DNA of 64,000 nt. Origin: Hevea brasiliensis (lineage: Eukaryota; Streptophyta; Magnoliopsida; Malpighiales; Euphorbiaceae). Under the pieces are notes generated by a model, which saw nothing but the letters and a program-made list of their open reading frames with translations, did not search any database and had not been told where the DNA came from. Shown piece after piece: positions 34,053-46,859 of the stretch. A program made the translations under genes and the position numbers. Location: contig NC_079493.1 in assembly GCF_030052815.1 (NCBI RefSeq), positions 61,566,691 to 61,630,690 of the forward strand, given 5' to 3'. Position 1 is the stretch's first letter. Every line of letters begins with the position of its first letter.

Positions 34053-34713
34053 TAGCTTGCTAAATTCGTGATTCCCAAGGCGTTGAGCTGTATCTTGATA
34101 TTGTCATTCAGTCCCTCTTCAAATCTCTTGCACCTTTCACTTCATTAGAGACTATCTCCTTCCGTAGCGGCTTAATCGGACAAATTCCTTCTCGTATTCA
34201 GCCACCGACCACCGCTGCCTCAGTTAATGAACTCTCTCCTTCTCTCTTCCGTATACAAGACCCACATACTTCTTCTTGAATTCGAGAGGAAAAAGTCCCA
34301 AGTTATAGCTTCGGCTGCACTTCATCGACACAGTGTCCCACCACTCATATGCATCGTTGCAAAGAAAGATATGGCGCTTCTAAGTTCTCGCCTGGGTGCA
34401 GTGGAGTTGTTTTAGGACTCTCACTGCCTGCTCAACCAATTCTACCGCAATGAGTCATCTTCTCTCTTACCATAGAAATCCACCGCCCAAACTTTCTTAA
34501 CCTTTCCAGTGTGATTTACTGTGGAGCCGTGGTGGTGGTGGTGGCATTACTCCGCCATTTGTCTAAAGAAGTCGGCCATTTGTTGAAACATGGCTGTGGA
34601 GGCTGAGCAGTGCTCGCTTGAGCTGGCGGAGTAGGTTCTCCTACCCCCGCCTCACTGCTGCAGTGGAGCATAACTCTCCACTTCCTCCTCAACTCCCGAG
34701 ATGAAGGGTCCAT
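34053..34713 (-). pseudogene. gag N-terminal part, heavily frame-shifted (element 2)
   Basis: The gag ATG is at 34713 on the minus strand (MDPSSRE). Element 1 has CTCAGAGAGCC at this place and this copy has CTCGGGAG, which shifts the frame at codon 6. Further single or double base losses follow about every 50-100 bp. DNA similarity to 8059-8800 of element 1 is clear throughout. Most losses are at CAG or CTG of the other copy, for example CTGTCAGTGG versus GGTCGGTGG. Confidence 0.8.
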
Positions 34714-34822
34714 ATCCTATTCAAAATAAGAAAAACAAATAGATCTGCATTAGTGTCACCTCGACTCTTACAAATGCAATGCATGGTATGGACTCGATCT
34801 AGGACTAGAACGCCTAAACCGT

Positions 34823-34833
34823 GCTCGATACCA
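34823..34833 (-). other. Primer-binding site of element 2, one base short
   Basis: On the + strand the site reads GCTCGATACCA where GCTCTGATACCA is expected. CTG has become CG. The neighbouring border to the 5' LTR at 34839 is normal. Confidence 0.85.
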
Positions 34834-34838
34834 CTAAA

Positions 34839-36570
34839 TGTGACACCCTTACCCGTACAAGATACCCGAGTAAGTAATGCCACACGGCACACTCTAATAT
34901 TCCTCAATTAATTTATATCCTGCTTTTGCATATAATTTATGAAATACAATTTATTTAAGCCATTTATCAAAAGTATTATTCATTTAAGGTACCGAAAATT
35001 TTAAAGAAAATCTGGCGGAGTACCGGCTAAAAATGGAGAAAACCGTTCTTCGGAACCTGCGAAAACACTTCCAAATAATTTTCAAACAAACCCAACTTCA
35101 ATTCATCAACAGAGTCTCAATATCAAAAACTCAACAATATTTCTCAATTTCAGTTCTCAATAGCCTTTTCATTTCTCAAACATCCATTTCTCAGGGTTCT
35201 CATATATATAAATAACAATTAAAAGCTCAAATTACTTCCATACATAACCATAAATCTTTATTATTTACATGAACCTCAAAATATATTACATAATCCCAAA
35301 TACATATGAGAAAATAAAAATTTAATTACAAAATGACAAAATGACACCTAGTGCCCTACCAATGCACTGCAGGTGACGAGGTGACGAGGACACAGACTCA
35401 CCCACCGTGGTCTACTGGGCTCACGATCAGATCTCCAGCGTGGCAAAGCAACGCGCTAAGCAATAATGCTTAGTGGTGCTATAAGATAATAAAAGAAAAT
35501 AGCAAGTATATAAATGTGTATAGAATGTGTAGGCTTTCTTTGTTTGGTATTGGTATATTCATTATTTCATTAACTTTGTTCACCTTTATTCATTTGGTTG
35601 CCCCAAGTAACCTACACTAGACGATCGGATCGATAATGGGTAACCGCACCGGGTATCTAATACCTCGCCGTCACACCATCGGCCGATATGCATCACCCGT
35701 GTGCAGGCTACCAAGTCAGAATAATCTCGTGCACAAGGCCAAGTCTCAATGCAAAGTCGAATGGCTAAAAGCCATGAAATCATAGAATGGCATTTTTGCC
35801 ATGTGCGATCGCTAATCGAACCCTATTGGCATGCCAAACTATCCAAACCAATCTTGTTAGGTATACTAGGCATTTGAAACTTTTAAATTCTTCAATTTGT
35901 AAATTTCATGTTTTGGTGTTACTATTCACTTCATTGGTCAACAAAAATGTTGACTTTTGGATAGAAAATATGTTCATTGACTTTAGCACTCCCAACATAC
36001 CACATTTGGTGTTTAAAACTTGTTGGCATTAAGTGTTAATACCATTTCAAAGTGTAACCCAACACAAACAGAATTTTCAGCTTTGGTGAGTCAACTTCAC
36101 TGTTCCATTGGACATCACATCGTAGGAATTTGAAGAAATGTAAAACATGAAAGTTGTTCCTTATTTTGTCTAGTTGAATTTCCGTTTTGAATCACTCCAT
36201 TTGGAGTTTTGTAACTCCAGATATGGTCCAAAACCACAATGGCCGGATTCCCATTCTGCAGAAAATACCATATCTACAGAATAGAATAAGAATTCCACTA
36301 CCATTTGGGTTAGGTTCTGGCCATAATTTGGGGTAGGTTTCTTCATGAAAGTTGTTTTTATATGTCTTAACTTGTTGCTGTAAAAATTTCAGGTCAATTG
36401 ACCATATCTACAGTGAGTTATGGCCAAATGAACAGTTACTATTCATTTGGTCAATTCTGCAGAACCAGTTGCGGACGTTTAATTATTTTTCTGGACGTTC
36501 TAGCTGTCCGGACCGACACCGGTCACCGGAACAGTAGAATGTACGGAATGATTACCGGGAGGGTGTTACA
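34839..36570 (-). repeat. 5' LTR of element 2 with internal deletion
   Basis: This LTR is 1732 bp against 3128 bp for its partner. The sequence matches the other LTR up to 36472 (CCAGTTGC), then jumps to the part matching 29971 onwards, with GGAC at the joint. The missing part corresponds to about 28629-29970. The ends and the target duplication are intact, so the loss happened after insertion or is an assembly collapse. The hairpin module is at 35438-35479. Confidence 0.92.
35438..35479 (-). other. Two-hairpin module, element 2 5' LTR
   Basis: Stem CTAAGCA/TGCTTAG is intact. Hairpin 2 is slightly shortened (GCGTGGC...GCAACGC with a shorter loop), next to a zone of CAG/CTG losses at 35380-35440. 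Confidence 0.6.
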
Positions 36571-36803
36571 CATTGCATATAGTACTTAATTTACAAATAT
36601 AGATCTTAAATTACAAAAGAAAATCCAAAATAACAATATTACAATTTACTGTACAACTGCTCAACTTTACATTAATACATATGACATTACAATATTTACA
36701 TCAAATAACTACAAGGGTATAAATAAATATCCATACAAAAAAGATCAGTGAAGTCTTTGTCAATTCAGCAGCTCACCCTGCTGCTTTTTCCTTGCCCTTA
36801 TCT

Positions 36804-36852
36804 GCGATAGCAAAATAAGCTATCGCTGAGTATAAAAATACTCAGTGGTGCA
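36804..36852 (-). other. Two-hairpin module, family B1 (interrupted LTR)
   Basis: In the LTR sense: GTGCACCAC, then stem TGAGTAT/ATACTCA with loop TTTT, then perfect stem GCGATAGC/GCTATCGC with loop TTATTTT. This is the most regular copy. Confidence 0.75.
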
Positions 36853-39182
36853 CAATAAAAATTTGAAATGTAATACATATAACATTCGTTGATAAATCAC
36901 AATTTAAATATTTCACAATCACATTTCATAAATTATCAAAACTCATTATAGCACAATTTTGGTCAAACAATTTAATAAACATAGTGTTGCCAATTCATAC
37001 ACAACTTAAGCCATGACACAAAATTTTCGATCAATGCCGCGTTGTACACCACGACAAAGCAATCTACAACCCCACTAATCAAAATCAATGAGGGAGGTGG
37101 CTAGCTAGCTAATGAGTACTCATCCGATCTACAGCTTCAACTGGTAAACCAAAGAGGGAAAAAAATAATCAATCTTAACCCCATAAATGGAGGAGGAATA
37201 ATAAAGCACTGTCATGCTAAGTGTGAATCAAAAATCAATTTCAAACATTTTATTCAAATAATTCATGAGAAATCCGATAAATTTCCAAAATCATAGTTTC
37301 ATTAACAAAGTGGCAACACAATTTATGATTAACACCAAATTTTCATAAATCATACCCAATCAAATAGGTAATAAGAAAATGATGAAATAAGATTTATTGT
37401 GCGCAAACCTGATGTGAGTCGCCTCTAGGCCTTGACTCAGTCCCTTAGACCTTCCGGGTCTTTTTCAGCTGAAACACGAAATTTATAGCGTCTCAGTATC
37501 TTTGCTTCACAATAATTCCAATAATTAATTTATATATGTTCAATTCTAGCTCCAATATGCTTAAACTTACATTCTTGAAAATTTTCATGTTGAGATTACT
37601 ATTCATGATACTATTCAAGTCAAAATATTGACTTTCTTATGCTTAATAGGTATGGGAAATCCAATTATACCCACATACCACATTTTGATTACCTAACTTA
37701 TTGGTTTTGGTCAATTTCTCCAATCTTAAGTCTTTTAGGTACAAATTTCAAATTTTTAATTTTAGTGTCCTATTTTATACTGTTCCATTGGTCATGTTGC
37801 TGTTAAAATTTGGCTAAGTTTTCTACAAAGAAATTGTTTTTTATTGTCTTAACTTTATTTTTCTTTTTGAATCACTCCAATTGGAGTTTTGTAGCTCAAG
37901 TTATAGCCATTTGAACATGGCTGCCGGATTAGTCTAACCCAGATTTTCTAGGCACCAAACCTAGTTCTGGCAATTTTAGGTCATTAAATTTGGGTGGCTA
38001 AATGACTTAGTTAAGGGCATAATTTGGGTTTATGTTCTTCATGAAAGTTGTAGGGCTATGTCTCAGCTTTCTACTGGTAAAATTTCAGGTCATTTGGACC
38101 TTCATAAACCAATTTATGGCCAAATGAACAAAAACTATCATTTGGTCATTTTTGTACAGGGCAGAATACCCAATTCCAAATTTGGCCAATTTGTTCACTA
38201 TGCTATAGTCACTTTCTAGGCATGATTCCTAAATGAAAAATGTGCCATTTCGTGTCTAGTTTCATTTTCAATTGGCCTCACACCAATTGGGTTGGTAAAT
38301 TTCCAGTTTTGGTCCCTGAAAGGGACCTTGGTCATGCTGCCTATAGAATGACCATATCCAATCCTAATTTCAATTTGGTTCTAACACTTCCTACACATCA
38401 CAATTGGTCATACATGACCATTTTTCAACTTGGGTAAAGTCAAACACATCCTTTGACCAATTCTCAAATTTTATCTCTCAAACCCTAGGTCCAAAACCCT
38501 AACTTCCATGTTTAGCTCATTTGTTGAATTCTAAATGCACATTTAGTACTTATACACTCATTCACACTTAACTACTTCATAATTTGCATCCAAATCATTC
38601 ATTCTCAAACCTAAACCCTAGCTGGCCGAAATTCACAATTGGTCCTCCAAAGATGTTTTCTTTTGATTTTTAAGTTGAGTTCTAGTTTAGTTAAGCTACA
38701 ACACAACTAATAAACTAAAATTTTCAAGTTAGATTGCTTACCTCCACTTGGATTTGAATTCTCCAATTTCTTCAATTCTCTTCTTTTTTTCCTTTTCTTT
38801 GCTTCTTTAATCTTCTTTTCAAAGCTCAAACACAAGGTTTAACTATGGAGTTTACACTTTCTATGGCTGAATTTATGGTTTCTTCAAGCTCAAAATGAGC
38901 TTTAATGGAGGTAAAGTGAGGGAGAGAGGGAAGAGAGAGGTGGACGGCACCATGGGATAAGAAGATGAAGATTTTATTTTTCTTTTACCTTTTTGTATAT
39001 TTATTAAAGCTTTTTGAATTAGTCAAATTTTCCATTAATTAAAATTTAATTATGATGTCATGGCTTATGTCACCCTATGATGTCATAATTTTCCATCTCT
39101 TTGCCTTTTTCTTTTTTATTTATTTTCTTTAGTTCTTTAATTTAATTCTTGATTCTGAAATTTTCTTTTCTCTGATTTTACT

Positions 39183-39187
39183 GGACA
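39183..39187. repeat. Target-site duplication GGACA
   Basis: GGACA precedes the B2 solo LTR and recurs at 42855-42859. Confidence 0.95.
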
Positions 39188-42100
39188 TGTCACACCTTAC
39201 CCCTCTGTAAGGCATAACATGATCCCGTAGTATACCTAATGAATTACCAACTCCGTCTACTGATAACCCATTAAATACACTACAAGGGATTTTAAAAACT
39301 TTTCTTACTTCTTTTACAGTGGTGAGCACTATTTACAGGTGTTAAAAACTTTGGTGAACTGAGGTGAAACAACTAACTCATTTGATTTATTTGGAATTTC
39401 TGTAAAAATTTTGGCAAGGTGCCATCTGTATTTTGGATAAAACAGTTCTTCAGAAAACCTGTAAAAAAAGCACTTCAATAATTTTCCAAATCTCAACTCC
39501 AATACATTTCTCAACACAACAATTTATCAACACAATTCCATAGGAATTTTTCAAAGTCCGAGATAAGGAAATATAATACAACTTTTACAATCCAAAACAC
39601 TCATAATTAATTTACAACTTCAAGGTACAATTTAATTTACAACGCTCAAAACCAAAAGAAAATATACATCTGAGGTCATACATTACAGTACAAAATGCAA
39701 AAAGCGGTATACTCGTTATACCTGAAAAATCTCTCGCTGGAGGTATGTGCAGCCTAGTCTGCTGCCCTGTCTGTCTCTCTACCTGCGACAGCAATAAAAA
39801 GCTATCGCTGAGACAATATCTCAGTGGTGCACAACTTTAACCAAATACAATTTAAATCACAATTCATAAATCATGTAAATAGTGGATACTTAAAACCATA
39901 GTCAAATTTAAGACAATAAAGGTCAATAAGAATTTAAACTCCATTTCTCAATATCACAATGATTTTCCATAAGTCAGATCAGGTTTGAATTCAAAAGACA
40001 GTATATGTCAATGAGAGTTTAAATCCATTTCACAATCTCATAATACACATCAATAAATAACACACAGCTTAATCATGATCTATAATTCAATTCATCCCAA
40101 AAGCCGATGGCTAATGAGGTATTCAATTCATCCCAAAAGTCGATGACTAATGAGGAATAACATGGCTAGCTAGCAAAAATATGAGTACTCATTCTATTCG
40201 TCCTCAACAGGCACACACCTCAACACTTCAGCCAGAGAGGGAATTCAATTCATCCCACTAGACAAGCTAGAGAGGAATACAATCAATATACATGATAGCT
40301 GTGGTTTCAAACCATTTCTAATGCTTTTTAATCAATAAGTATCCATCAATGTCATTCAAACCATTTTTCACAGTTTCAAACTATTCACAATATTTTTCAA
40401 TCAATAAATATTCCTCAAACACATTTCCACAGTTTAAAATAATGATATACAAATAATCAATATTTATTTCCATTGAAAATAATTCAAAAGAAACAGTTGT
40501 TGTGAACAATCCTCTGATATTTGTCTCCGGTCTTGACTCAGATTTCTTTCCCTTTGCCGAGTCCTTGTTAATCGAGAAACACAATTTGAAGTGTTTCAGA
40601 TCAAATTAAACTGTCTCTATCGATGGGGTTTGGTAAATAATGCATCAACTCAATTATTCACTTAATCACCTAATATACCGACCCTCGATGCGTTTTAGGT
40701 AAATTAGGTTTTAGTGTCGTTAATATGTCACACTCGATAGGGTTTTAGGTTTGATATGTTTTACCAAAGTCATTTCCTCGCTTAGTGCATTTTAATGCAA
40801 ATTGTCGATTCGAACACCGTTTGACCTAACCGACGATCTAGTTCCTCGGTTTTCGGGTCTCGGTCGAAACTACAAACTTGTAGATCTAGGTCTTATTGCA
40901 CGCGTGCAAAATTTCAGGTCAATCCGAGTTAAGTAGACCAAGTTATGGTCATTACACTATTGCTGGTCAAGTGGTACCATTTTAGGTCAATTTTAGGTCA
41001 AATTGGTCAATTCTGGTTCGGCCAGTTTTTGGACCCGAACTTGTGCAAGTTGTTTGACTTGCTTATGGTCATTTCTGGGTTTTGGTGTCTTCATAAGACT
41101 TGTAGGTATGGGTCTTAACTATTCATGGTTAAAATTTCAGGTCAATTGGACCTGGTTTGAGTGAGTTATGGCCTAAACACTCACTGCTGCCCAATTGGTC
41201 ATTTTTCAGGTCCTAATTGCACCTAATCCGAATTGGTCATTTTTTTAGGTCACCTTGCAAGCAGAATTTTGGCATGGTTTCTCAATGAAAGTTGGCACAT
41301 TTTGTGCCTAGTTTCACCCCAAATTGGTCTCATACCAATTGAGGTTACACATTCAAGGTTATAGGCTAAAATATACACTGCCCTCAATATGCATTTCACA
41401 CCCCAATTTCAAACACATACTCACCTTGCAAGGTTTACTTCCATACCCTACCAAACTGTTTTGGCACATTACCAAAAACATTTTCTACATTACATTAGCA
41501 TTATTTTGGGCAAATTCCAATCACCCTCAACACACCAAATATCATTCACAATTACAATTTCTAAATACCATTACAACCACACCTAAACATTACAAACTTT
41601 ACATACACTTTACAACATTCATTCACATACATATCATCAATCCTTCTAGGTCAATATTCTGCCCACTCTTCCTTCAATATACACCATTTCTCAAGTGTCC
41701 ACAAGCTGCCACAAATCATTCATCAACATCACATTGCCGTACCATATGCCAATTCCCATCAAAGTGCATAATTCACCATATAAACATGCAATAACTCACT
41801 AAGTTACTAAATCACCATTATTAACATTCTTTCCCATCAATTATATGCACAAATACCTCATCATAAACGTGACCCATGGCTGTCCAAAATGAAAATAACA
41901 ATAACCTTTCAAACTCAAAATTTTCCTTCACCAAACTAATACCCATAACATGCACAAAAACTTTAACAAAGGATTTCTCAAAAATGCAAACTTACCTTTA
42001 TTTGTAACTTGCTAAACCTTCACCAAACTTCCCAAAATTGGTATTAATATCTTCCTTGTGGTGTGTAGACCATTTTTCATGAAAGAACCTAAGTGAATGG

Positions 42101-42854
42101 AGTTGAAATGGAGAGAGGAAATCAAGCTCAAAGAAAACGTCAATGGAGGTTTTCAAGGGTTCTTCAATTCGCCATTTGAGAGGATTTGAAGAAGATGGGA
42201 TTTCAGATGGTTAGTGGACCACTTCAGCCATATTTCATGTTTAATTAATCCTATAGTGGTCCACTAACTAAAATTAAAACATATTATAAGTTAACTTTCA
42301 ACTAATCCACATTTAACCCATTATTTCCACTATTTATTTTAGGTACCACCAAATTAATTTTTCATTTCATTTTCTAAGTGTAATACTATTTATTTTTAAT
42401 GGACATTTAGGTCAAAAGACAATTCGGGATGTCAAATGACCATCATGCCCTGTTCGTGGCTTTCCGATTTTTCTAACAATCGTATTTTGTCTGCTTTTTC
42501 GATTTCTCACTTTTCTTTGTACTAATTATTTAATTTTTCTTTAATCTTTCTAATGAGATTTATACTTCAATAAGGGTCTATTTATGTCCAAAAATGTTTT
42601 CCGTGGTTCCCAGTCAGTATTAGTCAACGGTCCACGCCGTGACTTCCCGGTGCGGTCACCCATCGCTAGGTTTCCCGGCTCACTTACTCGGTTACATTTC
42701 TTTACTATGATTTTTCCTTTGTTTTTCTTTTCTTGTATTTCATTATTTTATGTCTCCTCACTCATATTGAGGTACGGTTCTAGGCATCCTAGCTGTCCGG
42801 ACAACACTGGTCACCGGAGCAGCAGAACGCACTACCGAACTTTGGGGTGTTACA
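39188..42854 (-). repeat. Family-B2 solo LTR, minus strand
   Basis: The unit starts TGTCACACC and ends GGGGTGTTACA, 3667 bp, flanked by GGACA, no internal region. It has the hairpin module at 39785-39832, a CCAATTGG-type inverted repeat near 41322-41343, three degenerate U3 repeats (about 40860-41350) and the GGTCACCCATCGC block at 42653-42666. A 156-residue ORF at 41324-41794 is low-complexity, rich in His, Ile and Thr, and is not considered a gene. Confidence 0.93.
39785..39832 (-). other. Two-hairpin module, family B2
   Basis: In the LTR sense: stem TGAGA/TCTCA with loop TATTG, then GCGATAGC paired with GCTGTCGC (one U-G wobble in RNA). The wobble pairs only in the sense strand. Confidence 0.7.
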
Positions 42855-43191
42855 GGACAGTTAGGTCAGGGGTCAGCTCTAGGGGTGAATTAACCAAATT
42901 GTCCCTCGCCTGTTCGATCCGATTTGCAAATAATTCAATATTTCTTTTGGATCCCTGACCTAATTATTTGACCTGCTTAACAATTCTTTTTCATGATTTT
43001 CTCTTTTCCACTGTGTTTGCAATAGTCCTAAGGATCGCAGCGTCACATTTTACAGTTCAAAATTTGAGTTTAAATCGGCCTCGCAATCCTTCCCAAGAAG
43101 GTCATCCATCGCTGTGACTCTCGGCTCATTTAACTTCTTGTGTTCTGTTTTTCTTATTTATGCTTAACTAATTGACAATTTCTAATTATTT

Positions 43192-43196
43192 GTGTT
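43192..43196. repeat. Target-site duplication GTGTT
   Basis: GTGTT precedes the + strand B1 LTR and recurs at 46877-46881. Confidence 0.95.
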
Positions 43197-45931
43197 TGTA
43201 ACACCCCTATTGGTATAGCCTAGTATATTTCACTATTTCCGATGATCGGCGTCGGTCCGGATAATTAAGGGGATTAGAACCACACTTAAGACAACTAGAG
43301 AAGCTATAAACATAAATAATTAGTAATGTTCAATTAATTGAGTATAAATAAGAAAAACAAAACATAAGAAGTTAAACGAGCCGAGAGTCACAGCGATGGG
43401 TGACCTTCTCGGGAAGGACTACGAAGTCATTTTAAACTCAAATTTCGAACCATAAAATGTGACGCTGCGGTCCTTAGGACCCTTATGAACACAGTGGAAA
43501 AGAGAAAATCATGAAAAAGAACTGTTAAGCCAGTCAAATAATTAGGTCAGGGAGCCGGAAGAAATATGAAATTAATTGCAAACCGGGATGAATCGACGAG
43601 GGGCAATTTGGTCAATTGACCCCGAGAGCTGACTCCTGACCTGACTGTCAAATAAAATTGGAGAAAAGAAAAATTCGGAGTCAGGAATTAAATTAAAGAA
43701 CTAATAGAAAAATAAAAAGAAAAAAAAAAGAAAAATGAAAAAGTTAAAAAGGTAATGACATCATGTGGTGACACATGCATGATGCCATAAGTATTTTAAT
43801 TAAAAATTTATTTAATTAGAATTATGGTCTTCCTAAGACATAAAATAACAAAAAGAAAAGAACAAATAAATTGGTTTCTTCTCCCATTCCCGTCACCTCT
43901 CACCTCTCTCTCAAAATCCACCATTGAAGCTTTATTTCAAGCTCCATAAACCCTAAAAATCTCCCATATATTCCCTAATTTTGTTGATTAAACCTTGTTT
44001 GGGAAACTAGAAAAGAAGATTGAGGGAGAAGAAGAAAGAAGAAAGTGAAAGAATTAATGGATTGTAAATCAAAGAATTAAGGTTAGTGTTCTTCTTCATT
44101 TTCTCTTTGAATCTATGTTTAAGTAGTTAAGTTATACTTGGAAATATACTTAAATGAAAAGAAAATTAGTTGAGGGACTAAACTGATTTTCGACCAGCTT
44201 GGTTATGAGGATGATTTGCATGAATTGAATGGTTTGAAAGGGGTATATAAACCTTAGCTAGTTGAATGATTATGGTTAAAGACATGGAATCAAGTAAATG
44301 CAAAAATTGCTGTGAATTAGGGTTTGGACATTAGGGTTTAGAGACCAAAAATGTGAAGAAGTGCTAAATGATGTCTTTGACATAGTTTAAAGGAAGAAAT
44401 GGTCATTTGTGACCTAATTAAGTGTGTTAGAAGTGTTTAAATCAAAGCCAAATTCGGATTGGGTATGAAGCATGACCAAAAGTCAATTTTGAGGGACCAA
44501 AAATGAAATTTTACAAGTCCAATTGGTATGGGACCAATTGGAACTGAAAATAGGCACTAAATGACACAATTTTCATTTAGGAAGCATGCCCAAAAAATGA
44601 CCAAAACCTAGTAAACAAACTGACCAAACTTGAAAATCTGCAGTATGAATAATACACATGAACAGTAATCGTGTTTGGGTCATAACTTGAGCTAGGAAGG
44701 TCTAAATGACCTGAAATTTTACCAGTGGTTAGGTGAGATATAGACCTAAAACTTTGATGAATAACACAAACTCAAATTATGCCATTAACCAAGTCATTTG
44801 GCCATCCCAAGTTGGTGACTCAAATCTGCTAGCACCAGAAAATTACCCAGAATTCTGAGTTGTGTCCAATCCAACAGCCATGGTTCAAATGGCCATAACT
44901 TGAGGTACAAAACTCCAATTGGGGTGATTCAAAAAGGAGAATAAACTTAAGACATTAGGGAACATTTTCTATGAATAAAGTTTTTCCGAATTCCAACAGT
45001 AAATTGACCAATGAAACAGTATAATTTGGGACACTAAAACTGAAAATTTGGCAATTTTGCCTAAAAGACCTAAGTTTTGAGAAAATGACCAAAACCAACA
45101 AGTTTAGTGACCAAAATATGGTATGTGGGTGAAGTTAGAATTCCCATACCTATTAAGCCTTAGAAAGTCAATAATTTGACTTAAATAGTGTAGTGAATAG
45201 TCACCCGAAACACAAAATTTTAAGAACATCGAGTTTAGCACGTTAGAGCTAGGTAAAAGTGAAGTTGAATTTATTTTTGGATTTATGCTAAGTTATGATA
45301 CTGAAACACTGTGAAATTGTGTGTTTCAGTGGAAAAGAATACCGGGACAGAACCCGAGGAGTCGAGTCAAGGACAACAGGCGACTCGTTTGAGGTTTGTG
45401 CACAACTTATATTTTTATAGTCATCTTTTGCATACTTTTTTTGAATAATGTGAAATATTGGATTATGGCATTCTTATGATGTTTGATTTAAATTGTTGAA
45501 AGTTATTGTGTATATTTGAAATGACAATATTTAGCAAATTGTTAAGATAATTTTTGAAACCACAGTATCATGACCATATATTTGAACACCTCACTAGCAC
45601 GACTAGTGGGGGTAATTAGTTTCGAATTTTGATTCCTTCTCTGGAGAAGTGTTAAGGTGTGCCAGTAGAAGAGGATGTGAATGGATATCCATATATTTGA
45701 GCTAGCTAGCCTTGTGATGTGATTTCTCTTTAGCCTCTGGCTATTGAGATTCTATTTGTTTCAAATGGCATGATCTAACTGTGAGTTTTATGAAATGTGT
45801 TTTGATACTTCGAAATGAACTTGGTTTGCATTAAAATCTCATAATTCATGTTTTGTGTTTAATGCTCATGTTTAGTCAAATTTTTTAATAAATGTGATTT
45901 ATATTTTGCGTAAAGATTATTTTAGTATGTT

Positions 45932-45979
45932 GTGCACCACTGGGTCTTAGTACTCAGTGATAGCTTTTATTGCTGTCGC
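45932..45979 (+). other. Two-hairpin module, plus-strand B1 LTR
   Basis: Stem ACTGGGT/ACTCAGT with loop CTTAGT holds one G-U pair; stem GTGATAGC/GCTGTCGC with loop TTTTATT holds two. All positions pair in the sense RNA despite the base changes. Confidence 0.75.
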
Positions 45980-46501
45980 AGATATAGAGACTAGAGGAGC
46001 AGCAGACTGAGCTACTGAGGATTAAGGATCTATCAGCTTAAAGTTATCGGGTATAATTTATACCCTGCCTGTAAATATTTATTTTGTTGTATGTATTGCA
46101 CATAAATGTATGGACATGTAAATGGGTCTTGAGCAGCTTGTACAAAATTTGTATGAAGTTTATAATAAAGTTTAGTTTGTGTTTCTTTTGATGTAAATTT
46201 TGTAAGAAGTTATATAAATTGTTTTGTCTCTAATGAAATATGAGTGGAACTATTTTATTTAATTTGAATGAAATGTATTGCTAGTATTTTTGAGGATTAT
46301 TGAATTTTGAACTTGAGAAATTGATTGAAATGATTATGGAGTTGTTGAAATGGATTGAGTTTGATTGTGAAATTGAAGTAGTTGTTGAGAAAACATTTTT
46401 AGAAGTGCTTTTTACAGGTATTTGAAGAACTGTTTTCTCAAAATATAAACGGAACTCTGTCAAAATTTTTATAAAATTTGCAGAAAAATAAAATGGGCAA
46501 A

Positions 46502-46859
46502 AAATATTAACTAGTTTTTAATTTTAACTAAATGTTTTAAATACCTATTAGAAAGTGCTCACCACTTATCAAAAGTAAGAAAATTGTTTTAAAATCCCTT
46601 GTATGGTACTTAATGAGTTATCGGTAGGTGAAGTTCGGTAGTTCATTAGGTATTCTACGGGATCATGTTATGCCTTACAAAAATATTAACTAGTTTTTAA
46701 TTTTAACTAAATGTTTTAAATACCTATTAGAAAGTGCTCACAACTTGTCAAAAGTAAGAAAATTGTTTTAAAATCCCTTGTATGGTACTTAATGAGTTAT
46801 CGGTAGGTGAAGTTCGGTAGTTCATTAGGTATTCTACGGGATCATGTTATGCCTTACAA
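46502..46859 (+). repeat. Tandem duplication, 2 x 179 bp, near the LTR 3' end
   Basis: 46502-46680 is repeated at 46681-46859 with very few differences (for example CACCACTTATC versus CACAACTTGTC). The unit contains almost the complete U5 end up to TGCCTTACA. Other B LTRs have a single copy. Confidence 0.95.

Larger units (their letters stand above)
26931..36570 (-). mobile_element. Element 2: chromovirus-type Ty3/gypsy retrotransposon (family A), minus strand
   Basis: Read on the minus strand: 5' LTR 36570-34839, PBS at 34833-34823, gag-pol 34713-30070, polypurine tract 30071-30060, 3' LTR 30058-26931, flanked by CATTG. It is the same family as element 1 and shares all domains and the integrase insert. 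The 5' LTR lacks about 1.34 kb relative to the 3' LTR. The polyprotein is broken in more places than in element 1, with clusters of odd differences at 31100-31560 and 33880-34840. Confidence 0.95.

Noticed and set aside
36804..36852. Double palindrome as a DNA-transposon end or CRISPR-type repeat
   Set aside because: It occurs once per LTR at a fixed place, never in arrays, and is not next to duplicated target sites.
41324..41794. 156-residue ORF on the + strand
   Set aside because: It lies inside the B2 solo LTR, antisense to it, has a low-complexity composition rich in His, Thr, Ile and Tyr, shows no domain, and is not kept in the other B2 LTR.
46502..46859. Direct repeat as a pair of short LTRs or a TRIM element
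   Set aside because: The copies abut without any sequence between them and lie inside a longer LTR with its own target duplication; it is a tandem duplication.
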